Made by a program: the position numbers and the translations under genes. A DNA stretch of 64,000 bases, taken from assembly GCA_964035795.1 (NCBI GenBank), contig OZ038322.1, forward strand, positions 5,756,925 to 5,820,924, given 5' to 3'. Origin of the DNA: Pterobdella sp. o SKG-2022. Its lineage: Eukaryota; Annelida; Clitellata; Hirudinida; Piscicolidae. This document shows positions 1 through 13,559 of the stretch, one piece after another (within the stretch, counting starts at the first letter, position 1; the number at the start of each line of letters is the position of its first letter). Below the pieces are notes generated by a model. It made no database searches. It had not been told where the DNA came from and was given only the letters and a program-made list of their open reading frames with translations.

Positions 1-1478
1 ATTATTTTCTGCTAGATAAAGCTCATAACTATTCAAGGACACAAAACTCAATCTAAAAGTTAAATAGAGAAATTTTAACATTATGCTCATACAACTTTTA
101 AACGAAGCACTAAACAGCTTTGAATAGAATATTTACACACTATGTCTAAAGATCTTTGCTGATTTTTATGACAAAGTCGATCATCTCAAAAACTATAACT
201 TTTGTGAGGCTAAAAAGAAGGATAAATCAATACAGATAAAAAATGTTGCAGAATTGGAAATAATTTATTTGAAATCAAATACATCTGAATGGAGGATCAA
301 ACAAAAGTACAAACACGCTTATAAATAGTTTTCCTCAATATATTCAAGCTTATAAAGCGAGGTTTAATTAAATACGAAAATACAGTAGAAAAGTAAACTC
401 TTATAATAACAATATTACTGAGTAAAACTCTGACAAATTGTGATAAAATGAAAGAGATTAAAATGTGTGCATGAAAGTAGACGGGATGCAACATGGGGCA
501 AGCTGAAATAAGTTAAAAATATGGTCTACGTCGTAAAACGATTATATAAATCTGAATCATTATGAAATCGATTTGAGAGGCATTTTAATGCATTTTAAGT
601 AATTAGCTTTTACATAATTTTACTTCAAAAGAAAAAAAAATTTATAGCTAAGGTTTCTTAAGGCTAAACTTAACGAAAACTATAGCTATTTTTCAAATAA
701 ATTTACTAACAAGTCTTCCATATTTGATGTAAAACTATCGATGAATTGATTTTTTATGTTTACAATGAGTAATAGATTCACAGATTCACCTTATAGTTTA
801 TTTCTCTCTTCAAATCCAATTGCTTTTGAAAACCAATAATTACATTAGCCCTGAAACCTGGTTTTATGGTATTTTACCTCTGGTGTCTTGAAGAATTTAT
901 AAAAATTTTCAAAATTGAATTTTTTGAGAAAAATTACAATACGAAAAAGTTAAACTAAGGTTTTATAAATAAGTGCTATTGACGTATTCATAATACTTTG
1001 TTGAAAAAATGTAGAAACTTTAAGCTAAGAAGATCAATATAAAAATTTCACTAACCCATGGCCGCAATTTGAAATTATCTGTTTAGATATATAAGGAAAA
1101 GTGAAAACTTAAAATAAGAAAGAATCAATACTAATGATAATAACAACTAATGATAATATCTGGCTGAAACTTTACAAGCACCTTTTCTAAACAAAATCAA
1201 ATAATAAACCACGAGTTTAACTATTACATTATACATAGGTTTCATATTTCATACATATTTTTTTCGTATCATTTACGGCTTTGAAATACCCACCATACCT
1301 TAAAAATTTTGAAACTTGGATTTACATAATGTAAGTTTCTGTCTCTCACAACAGCTTTAGTTACCTCACTAGTTTTTCGATTGCAAACGTTACGCCCTAT
1401 ATCGTGCACTCTCAAATTATCTTTTGGGGAGGTTATAACCTTCGACTGTCAAATGATTTTTTGAGCTCTGTTTGTGTC
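1..1478. other. Non-coding AT-rich stretch
   Basis: No reading frame here looks like a conserved exon; the short ORFs are chance ORFs in AT-rich DNA. The only recognisable item is a MITE family A arm near 655-750, listed separately. Confidence 0.6.
655..750. repeat. MITE family A, single arm
   Basis: Resembles the right arm of the fold-back element at 36695-37025: a stretch reading roughly aactatagct, then caaataaatttact, then catatttgatgt. No matching opposite arm was found next to it, so this is probably a solo or eroded copy. Confidence 0.4.
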
Positions 1479-1773
<295 letters not shown>

Positions 1774-2780
1774 TCATCACGAATAATAAAATATCATCAA
1801 TAGTTTAGGTCTGTTACTAATCAATTCGTGTAAATCGATTCCATGTATTAAAAACAGCACCATGATTTCTTTAAAAAATGTACAAAAATCTAAAAGCATC
1901 TACATCAGCAAGTATTAATGATGCAAACCGTTATAAAAAGCATCGGAAACCTTTCACATGCACCTTGATTATCGATAAAAAAAACATTTAATATAAAGCT
2001 TCAAAACACTGGTATACCTTCTTCTAAGCTCAAATCACAGTAATGAATAATGAGTTGAAAATTACTGAGATATTTATTTTAAAAAATTTTGGAGCTGTTT
2101 ATTAATGAGTTGACATCCAACTGCGAAACTATTATCTATTAACAACTTTTTCTTTTGATAGAATTTCATTATAGTAGCAGATAGGATTGCGTAATTATTG
2201 TTGAATTAAAAATTGACGCATTAAATAGTCCATTAAGCAATTGATACCATTTCAAAATTATATTATAAATGTATGACACAAAAGAATTTGTAAAAATACA
2301 TGAATGTTTCTTAACAAATTTCCATGATACATCGGGAATTGCAAAAAAAAGTTCATCTGTAAATGAATACCGTTATACCAAAAAACTTTGTTGATGAAAT
2401 TTTCAAATATATAGATTTATGTGCCGTTATTCTACATTATAACCATTGCCAGGATAGCAACCACTATATGATTTTGTCACCAAACTATATTCAATAATCA
2501 CCAATTCTTGAAAAAATTTTAATTCGAAACAGTATTAGTCCATTCTCTCCGAACTGAAAACTTTCTCTTTCAAGCAGTATTAAAAATGTTGATGATTTTG
2601 AATTCAGAATTTTGCACACTAACTCCAAAAAATGAAAACTCTTTCCGAATAGACGCGTATATTCACAAGTTTAGCAAAAATCTTTAAAAATGGAACTTTA
2701 TCATAATTAGTTTCCATCTCTGATTTTTTGGAAAAACCTTTTTAAGATATTTAGTTTTGAAACCTGGGTTGCGTCTTGAA

Positions 2781-2830
2781 GTGCTCTTGCAGACTTTATC
2801 AGCTTCATGCCACTATAATAATATTCGTTA
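2781..2830. repeat. Dispersed repeat shared with 60033-60082
   Basis: About 50 bp nearly the same as 60033-60082, including an identical block of 25 bases centred on ccactataataatattcg. The two copies lie 57 kb apart. The family was not recognised; it is probably a transposon terminus. Confidence 0.6.
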
Positions 2831-3446
2831 TTTGTTTGTTTGTTTGAGTGGTAAACAGCTTAGCTCTGTTTCAAGCTGCAATGTCTTTTTTTAGAGACAC
2901 CGGATTCCTTGAAAAAAGCATTGCATACATGAATATCATTGAAGATCTTTGACCAACGTGTTAGCCTACAAGTAAGGTGGTAAAATACCACAAAAATGTT
3001 CTCTCAGATTTATCACGAAGTTTTTCAAATTAGTAGGAAACCCTTATGGAGTCGTCAGGTATGACAGTTCACTTGATGCTATTAAAATGACAAAAAAATA
3101 ACGATTCTAACACAAAAATTCTTGAAAAATTTCCGATAAGAGCGATTTCAGAGAATTTCTTACTTTACTGGGTAATAATTCGAGCATTTTTTCATAAGTT
3201 TTAGTCTTGATAAAGGTTTATGTATAATGAATAATAAAAATTTTAAAAGTCCACTTTGATCGAATCAACTTTTAAATAGATATTTTTAAAACTTCATAAT
3301 GCTGTAGTATCAGTGTCAAATAGAGAAGCTTTGAAATGTATATGATTGAGTTTCATGAAATTTATAAATTAAGTTTACCAATTATGTATGAAATTAATTG
3401 TAGAAATTCACAATATAAATAAGAAACACTTAATAATCACAAACAC

Positions 3447-3570
3447 CTAATAGTTTTATCGAAATAAGGAGCTTTTCGCTATTAATCCAAAACTTTCAAG
3501 TATCGAGGTACTTGAGAATGTTGGATTGATAACGAAATGCATCATATTTTAATGAAAACTAGTTATTAGT
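3447..3570. repeat. MITE family B fold-back copy
   Basis: An imperfect palindrome: the left half contains gagcttttcgctatt followed by actttcaagta, and the right half reads as its reverse complement with a few mismatches and one short gap. The core gcttttcgttat motif recurs in the copies at 43535, 54635 and 57288. Confidence 0.55.
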
Positions 3571-4013
3571 CATAGATCTTTTCAGTTCAACCTTACTGAA
3601 GTGAACCATTACAATATAAACTATTTTAATCTAAGGCCTAAATGTTTGTCGACGAAACAATGCAAATGGGGTATAGCCTGAAACTAGTTATTATTTGATT
3701 AAAAAAATACTTTTTATATTTTTTTGTATTTTGATTAGAGTACTTGAGACTTGGCAATTGTACTAATGTAGTAAAAACGAGTCAATAAAACTTTATTGCC
3801 TTACCTAACTCATGTAGAACAGTAAGAGATTGGGGAAGTAAAATCTTTTTTAACTTAATTATTAAACAAAACTGATAAACAAAATGAAAAATAACGTCAA
3901 TAAATGTGAACTAACTTAATCTACTAACCAATTTAAATTTATACTCTTTTTATTTATTTGAAGTGAATGATCATTATTTTACCAATAAAAATAACTTCAT
4001 AACAACCCTGCAG

Positions 4014-7000
4014 TTTAAAAAAGAGTTAGTTGTATTAATCGAAAATCCAACGGGAGCAAAATCACCCCCCAATCAGAGACCATCTGCAGTTGGCGTTGTA
4101 AGTAATGAAGCTATATCAACTACAAAACCACCTGGAGTACCAGTTTTCGAAGATATGTTTGAGAAGTCAGTTCTTCGTTATTTATTTTAATTAATGAAAA
4201 TTTTTCTCGTTTATTTGTAAAACCAAATAAGTATTTCTTTAAACTACTTATATCTTTTTAATCTCTGGTTACTTCAAAATGATTGGGTGACGCATGCTTT
4301 TATGACCTACCAAGTTGGAACTATCACCATAAATGTGCAGCTCAAAAAATAAACACCTAACTAGATTTAGTTACTAGTTCTCTATGTTAAGGTTTATTGC
4401 AGAGCTGTGCTTATACGAATAGATTCATGGAAATAGCAATAAATCATTTTTAAAATGTGTGTTAAAAGCTCTTCGGGGCTTGTATGAGTGGCAGTTTTGA
4501 AGTTTTGAAGCCATTTCTATGTAAATTTATAAAATATAAGTCAAACCTGATTAATGTCTTCAAAGTTTCAAAACTAGAGTTTTTGCGTTTTTACCAAAGA
4601 CAAAACTAGTTAATACTTCTATATTGAAACTAAATCTTTTGCAAAATTCAGCTGTTTCATAAATAATTAGTATTATTATAAAACCAGAAAAATTCTATGT
4701 ATAGCACTATGAAAACATAGACAATAGAATTCAATAGAAATTAATTCTGATTTTTAATTTTTCAAATTCATCATAAACGCCACTAAAGATACATGAAAGA
4801 AACAGAAGTGAAATGCAATAAGACACAAAGGATGGGCGATAGAGCTGAGGGGGGATGGAACATGTGTGTGGACCCTCCTTTCCTACCCAAGAAACCTTGC
4901 CTTATCTATTCTTTTGGGTACGCTTTTTAGAAAAAAAATTAAAAATTTTGTTTAAAAGTAACTTATATTAACTTTGTACTTTTATTATTGAGAACTATTT
5001 TATCCATTACAAGTTTAACTGACACTAATGTGCCTGCTTTTTTGTCTGTTCCATTATGAAGCTGAATTTATGTTCATAAGTTTTGTTTTTTATTATGTTG
5101 TGTGCAAAATATTCAGTTCTTTGAACGGATTTTTCTTCGAGTGTTTCTAGTCCAGGGATGTTCTCATTTAATCACCCAGCATCAGTTTTGGATAAATATT
5201 TCTTTTCGAAGTTTAAAGTTTTGGCTTGAATTTAAATTGAGCTGTCAAAACATGTTAAAGGTTTTTTAATAGTAAAATAAACCAGAGTTTTAGGTAGGTT
5301 TAAATGTATACTTTTCTAATTGAATAAAGAGAATAATTTCTGAGTATAGTTCAAGATTTCAGCTAACTGCTGCTTGAATTGGTTTTATCGAATAGTTTTA
5401 GATAGGAGCACTATTCCCAAAAAAATAATTACATGATGTATGATAAATCAAAATTTTTGTTGATTTCAACATGTTGTCAAAAATATTTGCAAGATAAAAA
5501 ATCATGAAAAAATAATGAAAACAAACAAAACAGTATAAACAATCAGTGGAATTTTGACGATCAGTGTGACAAAATGTTTGGTTGCGTGCATAGAGCCTTC
5601 GATCCGAGGTAATAACTTATGAACAATATAACTAATAACATTTTCATTCAACCTAACATATTTTATTGAACCTATAGAATTTTGTTATGAACATATCAAG
5701 TTTTTAGTTGTTGTTGCAAACCTTTGATTTTTAATTAAATTATTTTTCATAATTTTCAAACACTGGGTAGTTGTGACTTGAATTTTTCATACTTAGTATT
5801 TCAGAACGATATTACCTTTATTGAATTTATGATCTTTTATTTTAAAAGAGTTATTCACTTTTATATTTTAAAATTACGCCTTTAAAAGGACTAATACAAC
5901 TTTATCCAAACAGAATCTTAGTTGCTGTTTTAAAAATAATTTTGTTTTTGAAGTGATCACCAAAAAACATATTTAAAAAAAATATATAATGAAAAAATAA
6001 TTTCATGATAAAAATTATGAAACATAAACGTATCTAGAGCTTATTAATTTATTAATATTATTTATGTCGCATTAGCCCTTCAAACATTGCTATATTGTAT
6101 GAGGTCCAGCCTTTATTTGAAGCAATACGCATAGCTGAAACACCTTTGTTAGTTGTTATTAATAGAAAATATGCTATTGTGTAGTATGAATTATATCTTC
6201 GCTAAACTTCACATATATGTTGAATGAGCTGTCAATCATTAAATAGTTTAAAATATTTTTTCAAGTCTACCAATTTTTATTATTTTTTTTAACAACTCCA
6301 CAAAATCAAGCATTATTTTTGATAGTTGTTTCTTTCGAACTAAAATTTTTGATAAAGTCAACATTATCATAAATCTTTAATATAATTTGAATTTAGAAGT
6401 TATTTTTATACCACCATGGAAGCATAGATAACAGATTTCAATAGAAACTAGTTATTTTAATATTATAAAAAACATAGTTAATTGGTTGATAATTGAGGTT
6501 CCATAAAGATTAAAGTTATTGTATTTTCTTTGGTTTCTGAAATTTTTAAGAGGTTGAACAATTAAAACCTGGTATCTATGTTTCCATGGTTAACATTTAT
6601 AACTTCAAAAACAACATCTTTATGACGTAGTATAGCTTGAAAGAATAGAAAAAGTACCTCAGTATTTATTTAACTAATTTCACTGAGCTTTTTGTAAAAA
6701 ATATCTTATATTGCCACTTGATGATATAAAACTTTCTACAAAAAGCTTAACGTTTTTTGTTAAATTAATACCTTGTGTCTTTTTTTTTTTCCAAAAATTA
6801 ATTCTAATAAATCAGAAATTTAGAAATTGAAATCAAGTTTATTTTTTTTGAAGACATCTCAACGTAGTTAAAAAAATTTTCAACAATTTTTTTACTTTCT
6901 ATATAAGACATTTACCGAGCAAAACAATCTTTATCATCAAGTCAACAATTGCCAGCATGAAAGTGACAAACCACAAAAGAGGCAACCACATTTTGTTCTA

Positions 7001-7266
7001 TGCCGAAGGGCTAGCTGGAAAAACCCATTATGGTAAAACAAATCTTTGGAAGCTCAACACTTTAGCTGACATAAGGAAAATTTTCAATGAAACGGAGGTT
7101 GCTACGTGTCGTTTAGTTATTATTATTATTTATTCTATCTTTCTGAAATAATAATAATAATATTAATATTAATAATAATTACAAGAATAGTAATAATAAT
7201 AAAAATAATAATAACAATAATAGTTATAATAAAAATAAAATAACAATAATAATAATAATGAAAACG

Positions 7267-7301
<35 letters not shown>

Positions 7302-7691
7302 GGAAAAAAATTATACAATATATCCTATAAAAAATATTAATAAACTAGATTATTATTTAAAATATTGCAGTCGGTTTTAGACTATTTGAAGATAGACATT
7401 GAGTATTGGGAATGGGAAAGTCTTGAGAGAGCATTGAAGGATGGTGCCCTTAAAAACGTCAAACAGCTCGGCATTGAGTTCCACAGAGACGAGTTCTACA
7501 AAAAGACAACTTCTTTAGAGAATTACATACGATTCACAAATATTTTCCGTGGTTTACGTGAAAATGGCTTTTTAAAATGGGTTACGCATTTAAACCCACA
7601 AAGCTTTGTGATACAATCCGCCTATAGTAAGCGACCTATCAGTTGTTGTTATGAACTTGTATATTTGAATTCAAAATTTATTTCAAACTAA
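4014..7691 (+). CDS. METTL24-like (Methyltransf_22 family) methyltransferase, 5' incomplete
   Basis: Five exons, all phase-consistent with GT-AG introns: 4014-4165, 4789-4917, 5534-5608, 6956-7097 and 7371-7691, giving 272 residues to the stop. Exon 1 encodes a Pro/Thr-rich stalk. Exon 2 carries GGWNMCVD and CLIYSFG, exon 3 GINNQWNFDD and AFDP, exon 4 the helix-rich middle, and exon 5 LKIDIEYWEWESL and VKQLGIEFH, ending CCYELVYLNSKF. This order matches the METTL24/Methyltransf_22 family, which has a Rossmann-like SAM-binding fold and usually an N-terminal membrane anchor in the secretory pathway. The anchor exon was not found upstream, so the first Met is unknown; the ATG at 6957 is internal (codons for DPSMK span the junction). 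The substrate of this family is not established. The stalk exon alone is less certain than the others, but its two-base phase fits exon 2 exactly. Confidence 0.85.
7105..7310. repeat. ATT/AAT triplet tracts in the last METTL24-like intron
   Basis: The intron 7098-7370 starts with ATT triplets, passes through long AAT-type tracts and ends with a pure ATT run at about 7268-7301. The complementary runs could pair within the pre-mRNA and bring the two splice sites together. Confidence 0.85.
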
Positions 7692-8121
7692 TTATTTTTT
7701 ACGATTAAATTTAGGAAACGAAAGATCATTTTTTTATATCTTTTAAAACGATTTTTTTTAAAAGCTGACTCAATTCTGCCATTTCATTTGATAAATTCCA
7801 TGTTTTATGTCTTTTGTGCGTCAGTTTTCCCTTTTGAGAATATTGTTTTTTCTTATATCATTAGGGGAATATAACTTGGGAATTTTTTCATTTCGGGTTT
7901 CTATTTAAATAATAAACATTTTAAGTTTTTATGTTTTTAGAACATTATTCATATTCATAAACTAAATTCAAAACGTACATTTTGTTATATGCTCTTATAT
8001 ATGGAGAAACCTCGATTGTTGTCTTGTGATTGAAAAGTAAACAATTTGTACATGAAACCTCATTTGTAAACAAAAAAACCAAAATTAATGGTTACTAGTA
8101 AGAAGCTTTGATCTGTATAGT
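7692..8121. other. 3' flank of the METTL24-like gene
   Basis: No gene seen. An AATAAA poly(A) signal candidate lies at 7911-7916, 220 bases past the stop. Confidence 0.4.
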
Positions 8122-8123
8122 TA

Positions 8124-9616
8124 CAGGGTACGGAATTGCTGTGACCACCTATGGTTTATTAAATAGCTCGGTAGATTTTTGATACTTTTTAATGAAATTT
8201 TGTAAAAACTAGCAAAATGATACATAAATAACAATTATATTTGAATTTTTCAAAGCTTTGAAGTTAACTAGCCAAAGCTTCAATTACTGAAATTATGGTT
8301 AGAAATTGCTTTACGACCACTTGTAAGTCTCGCATAATTTAATCAGATGCAGTCATCATGTAAAATGTTGCATGTAATTATGTTTTTGCATATGAAATAT
8401 TATATAAAATGAAGAAATAATATTTTTTTCTAAAAAGATGCCAAAGGAAGCAAACTTTTATCGGAGAAACAAGTCCCGTTTCTGACCTTGGTTCAAGTTT
8501 GAAAAATTAGTAGAAAATTGAAAACCTTATTGGACTCAGTAAAAGTACTATTTTAAAGTTTTTGAAGTTAGTTGAAAGGAAACGCGAAAAAAAGAAAAAA
8601 AAATAATTCTTCAAACTACAAAATGATTGATACTCCAAGCTAGTAATGGCATGATGTCAGCGAATCAACTTCGAATAGGTCAAGAAATACTTTTTTCTAC
8701 ATAACATGTGAAAAAAATTTTGAGGATTTCAAAATTTTTGTAAAATGGCATGCGTAAACGAGTTTCGTGGACAAGCACTTGGCATCGCAAAGCTAGAGTC
8801 ACGTGGTGTAAAGGGAAATTTAAAAATTATGAAAATTGGACAAAAATTATTCTTAGTGTTGGAAAAAGCTTTACTTTGGATGGTCCACTGGAAAGATTTT
8901 AGGCACCCACCAATGTTGTGCCCAAAACAACAAAATGGAAACGGGTGATTCTTTAATGGTGTGGGGAGGTAGAAGCACCAATGAAAAAACACGTTTTCTG
9001 AGAGAAGGCAGAATTCTGAAGCATATATTGCCGCATTATAAAAATTTTTACTGCTATACGAGCAGAGTAATATGAGAAAAAATTTGATTTTTCAGCAAAG
9101 TAATGCACCCATTTATACTTCAAAGTGCACTAAAAGCTGGATGGAGGAGAATAATGTTGTCATATTTGATTAGCCAACTCGTTTACTTGAGTTGAACCCA
9201 ATAAAACATGTTTGGTGGTCAATGTTGCAAAATATCTATGAAATGGAAAGAGTTTTAAGAACAAGGAAGATTTGAAGAAAGGAAGTTTTTGTCCGAGAAA
9301 ATCTGTCAATTGAATACTTGAAAAAACTAATTGACTAAATGACGATGAAGTGCATTGAAATAATAAATAAAAATTTATTCAATCAACTTTTGACAATAAA
9401 AAGGCTTCAAAAACCAAGCTGATCGTATAGCAATTTTGCATCTAAAAAATGGTTTTTTACCTTTATTTTTCAGATTAGCTGTTTTTTCCAATAAAATTAA
9501 AATTGTCAGTTTTCTTATTTTGTTTTTCCTATTGGTTGGAATTCATTAATTTGAAATATAAAACACGTGATTCATGAAAAAATATGTGGTTCGACGTATA
9601 GCAATTTGGCACCCTG
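8124..9616 (+). mobile_element. Degenerate Tc1-like DNA transposon with IR/DR ends
   Basis: Both termini are visible. The left end begins CAGGGTACGGAATTGC and the right end, read inwards, begins CAGGGTGCCAAATTGC; each is flanked by a TA dinucleotide (8122-8123 and 9617-9618), the usual Tc1/mariner target duplication. A second copy of the aattgct-tacg motif lies inside each end (about 8300-8320 and 9424-9447), giving the two-direct-repeat-per-end layout known as IR/DR. Total length 1493 bp, normal for a Tc1 element. Confidence 0.85.
8745..9395 (+). pseudogene. Tc1-like transposase pseudogene
   Basis: Translation across several frames gives pieces of a Tc1 DDE transposase in the right order: KGNLKIMKIGQKLF (region before the first Asp), IFQQSNAPIYTSK (second catalytic region, Asp replaced by Ser), a piece like WMEENNVVIFD, LNPIKHVWW (third region), then a C-terminal stretch resembling the end of the family. 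Frameshifts and stops (for example near 8946 and 9170) break it. It lies centrally between the transposon ends. No intact catalytic triad is present, so it is dead. Confidence 0.85.
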
Positions 9617-9619
9617 TAA

Positions 9620-12600
9620 GCCTATGCAACCTCATATCTGAAAAGTTGAAAACTATTCCACAATACATGGAAAGCACTTGTGAACGTCTCTGGTTTTTTC
9701 GTTGATAGTACTTTTATGGGTAATATTTGTCAAAAAACTGAAAGTATTTTTTAATAAAGCAAAATAAACAGCGTCGATAATTTATTGCAACTAAGTCTTT
9801 AGATATTCTATGATCATTTTCAGGTAACACGGTGCATGAATGCTGTTTCTTGCTTCATCGAATGCATTTAGGCAGTAGTTAATGAAATGTTGAGATGTGT
9901 TCATTTTCTGAAAGGCAAGAACGATAATGATCATGCTGAATATGAGGAGCTTTGAGCTGATCGTTTCTACAATCCACAAGACTGATGTCATAGCTAAAGA
10001 GTTGTCGTTTTTATGACATTAGTTATGTTGAAACATTGCAACTGTTTGAAAATTTCATGGTACTAAAAAAATTAAAGAGAATTTATAATTATATTCGCCA
10101 CAGCAAATCAAGGACTTTTTGATGTAGCCTTTCTAAAACAGACCCAGTTTTACTGCCATATAACATTGCAGAAAAAAATTAAAATATTTTTAAGTTGCCA
10201 CAATATGTTGAAATGATATTTTCAGAAGACAATGTTGAGAAAAGATTTTTAAATTCATCTTGAGCAACTGGACAACTGGTGATGACTGTAAATACACAAC
10301 ATATGATCAAGGTACCAAAAAATGAGTTCTAGATTCACCTTGGTGGTATCAAAAGTTACTTCCTTTAAAAACTTTTAATCCAAAGTAACGTAAAAGTGAA
10401 ACAAGCTCTTGAAAGAAGTTAGAGCAAAAAATTGAGTTAATACCAACACTTTTGCGCATATACTAAAAAAAAGTTTCGAAATCGTTGATAATTTGTAACA
10501 TGCAAAATTAATTTTGTTTTATGGAGCTCAACCACCGTCCTATACTTTTATTCCCAGTTTTTTTTGTTATGTTGGTCTAAAAATTGTCTGGTTTTTCGAA
10601 ACCAGTTAATCTGCATATAAAAGTTTACAAGGATTACAGGTTCCAAAGCTTCTAAATATAACTTCTAAAACAATTTAAAAAAGTAGAGAGTTCAATACAG
10701 TTCCCCGATGTACTCTTATACTCTTATCAAAATTCATCGTCTGGCTATTAATACGTACTTAACTCTGCTTCAACAAACATACTCCAAACAACATAAACAG
10801 CCCATTTTTCAAAATGAGTTTTTTCTTTGCCCATTAAATCGCTTTATTTGGAAAACGAGCAACAGTTTTTTTCAGGTTTAAAACAGTGGTTTTTTAACAT
10901 TTAAGTATTTTTCTGCAACTAATAGGCAAAAAAACTGCGTCAGTGGAGGTTCTACCAGAAACAAAGCTGAATAGAAGTTCATCAAGAATCAACATCTTTC
11001 TAACACACCACACTTAAAAAGCTTCATCACATGATTCATTAGCTTGATGCCTCCTTAATTTCTTTGATCTAGAGCACCCCCCCTTATTTTTATGAAAATT
11101 CAATTAAATGCTATCAAATCAATCCGTGGAAAAAACACCTTCAGAGACTATTTATTCAACGAAGTGGTCCAAAAATCTAACCCTTCAAGTTTTGACCTCT
11201 TTTAAGTTTTGCTTCCTATCCCGAAAAGTCATGCTGCTGCACAACACATCACTTTTTATTGGCATCGTTGATCTGAAAAATTGTGGCAAAAGGATGAAAG
11301 ACAAGGATCGATAAGAAGAATGTAAGAAACTCGCTAGACCAAGCAAAATTAACATTTTATATCCTTTTGTAATATTTTAACTAGGCTTGTGCAATAAGTT
11401 TAAAAATATTTATATGAAACTAGTCAATTTTTAAGTAGTGATTCAAATCTGATTTTTTTAACTCAAATCAAACTTATATACTTTTCCATACAACTTAAAA
11501 CGTATAGGCAACGATACTCTAACCCTGCACTATGCTTTTCACAAATTCCCTCTCTACACAAACACATTTCGAATACTTAATGAATAAGTAAAAAGTATAT
11601 TTACAGTATCATGTTGTTTCTAAATATGCCGAAAGGATTTCTATGAACGGTTTTTATATAAGTCGAAATTATAAATTTTATTGATACAAACAATTTCACA
11701 CGTGAAAAGGAAAACTTTTTTATTAATTAAAAGCAAACAACAGAATGTTGCGAATGGTTTGAAATGCATGTTTGTCAATGCACGTGCTTTTTTTGGCGAA
11801 GGTCATTTTGTGCATCAGTGAGATGCAATGAGTATTTGAGTCTTTCATTCTGCCTACACGAGATATTACAGAAATTACTATCCAAAAGTCGTCGTAGCTG
11901 GAATCCGCTATTGCGACAAACTTGATAATTTTATAAACGTAAAATTTCTTACATGATTTTGAAAAATCAATTTGAATCAATGATTTTGGGTTAAATCATG
12001 ATTTCTATCATTTTTTAAAAAGCGATTTTAATCAGTTCTAGATTATCGCCCAACCTCGTTCCAACCAGGCGATCAGAATAGTTTGTCAGCATTTTTACAT
12101 TACCACATATAACATTTCACTTAAAACCATTCATTTTTTTGACAAAATTCTCTATTTTAATTAAACTCGATATAACATTGAAAATTTTTCTAGCGGACCG
12201 AACAAGACACCTAGAAACACGCTTTTGTTTTACGTTATAAGCATTTTTAGCTATACGTACACTCTAATTTGAAGTTGTTTAAAAGGATATGAAAATTCTT
12301 ATTCTTCAAACCCCACATAAAAATTCAAAACTCTCATTATTAAATTGATAATGTGAGATCAACTTAAGAAAAGCTTTGTAGAATATAACGATTTATTTTC
12401 TTCTTAAAAGCGTCATCTAGACTGGCATTCTTAGCGTCTTTAGTAGTGGTTTAGAGAAGCACAAAAAAACTCGTACTTAATTTCAAAAACAGAAATTTTG
12501 AAATTAATCTAAACTTCAGTTTGAATCTTGCATTTTTTAAGTCGCTGCTAACTTGGTGTTCAAAGAAACGGGAACTTCTTGAAATTGCTGGACCTCGATG

Positions 12601-13559
12601 TTTCCGCATTAAAGATTTGAAGTAGATAGCTCTAAATAGTAAAAAGTTAAAAAAACAGTTTTGTGCTGTATAAAGTCAGTGTTGTTACATGTATTATCTA
12701 CCTACTCCTTGACGAAGAATTTGTTGAAAAAGCTTGATGAGAAATTTAAAAAAGCTGGAAACTTTATTGAACAAGCCATGGAAGGTGCATCCCACTATAC
12801 TAAGCCACACGAACAAAATTCTTTATTTATTCAAAATTAGTAAAAATAGAATATTTCCAAAAAACTGCTTTCAAAATAAAAATGAAGTTTTCAGCAAGAT
12901 GATTTTGTGGAAACACCATTACAGATACATCAAAAAAGGAAAGTTCAGATTATACATCACAGTTGGTAGAATAAAACATTTCATATGATGAAATTCGCAA
13001 AGCGATTGAACATCCAAACGTTTGTAAACAGAGTGAAAAATGAATTCGAACAATTCCCCATATCTTGTTCTGAAGACTTATGGAAGCTCCCATACGTTCT
13101 AAGAGTATAATGTAAAGAAATATTCTTGGTATAGACAAAAAGGTGATCTCTTGAAAGTTATTAAGCATAGTGAAATCTCTTTTTTTAGAAAAAAAATGAT
13201 GTGTTTCACATTTTAGTTGGTTGTTATTTTTCCTTGTCTAAGTCAAAATGGGTTATACTGAACAAAGTTTTTTGAAATATAATTAAAATATACCGAAAAA
13301 CTTTGGTTTAATAAAAAAGTGACATTGATATTGTATTTCCCAAAAAAAGAAAACATATTGATTTGTTATTTCATGTTTGCATTTTTTAAAAATTTTGCAA
13401 AAGAAAAACATTGATTTTGAAACATTAAAAACAAATTTTTAAATTGAAGCTTTCATTGCACGAAGTGCTTACTATTAAAAAATCAAATTTTATTTTAAAA
13501 GAAGAGATATAAATGGATTTAAGAAGTGAAATGAGTTTGATGATTTAGTTGTCAAATGA
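9620..13559. other. Non-coding stretch, possibly with transposase debris
   Basis: No confident gene. On the minus strand at 9791-9991 a 66-residue ORF (LAFQKMNTSQHFINYCLNAF then HAPCYLKM) recalls a segment of MULE-like transposases, but nothing else of such a protein is seen. A plus-strand patch near 12736-12830 reads LDEKFKKAGNFIEQAMEGAS before stops; I do not recognise it. Other ORFs look random. Confidence 0.3.

Larger units (their letters stand above)
1774..4013. other. Non-coding stretch upstream of the METTL24-like gene
   Basis: No exon recognised. The missing first exon of the METTL24-like gene (N-terminal anchor) should lie here or further left, ending at a codon boundary. It also holds a dispersed repeat (2781-2830) and a fold-back repeat (3447-3570). 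Confidence 0.5.

Noticed and set aside
6957..7151. Separate 64-residue gene starting at the ATG 6957
   Set aside because: It is exon 4 of the METTL24-like gene; the Met is internal and the reading past 7097 is intron.
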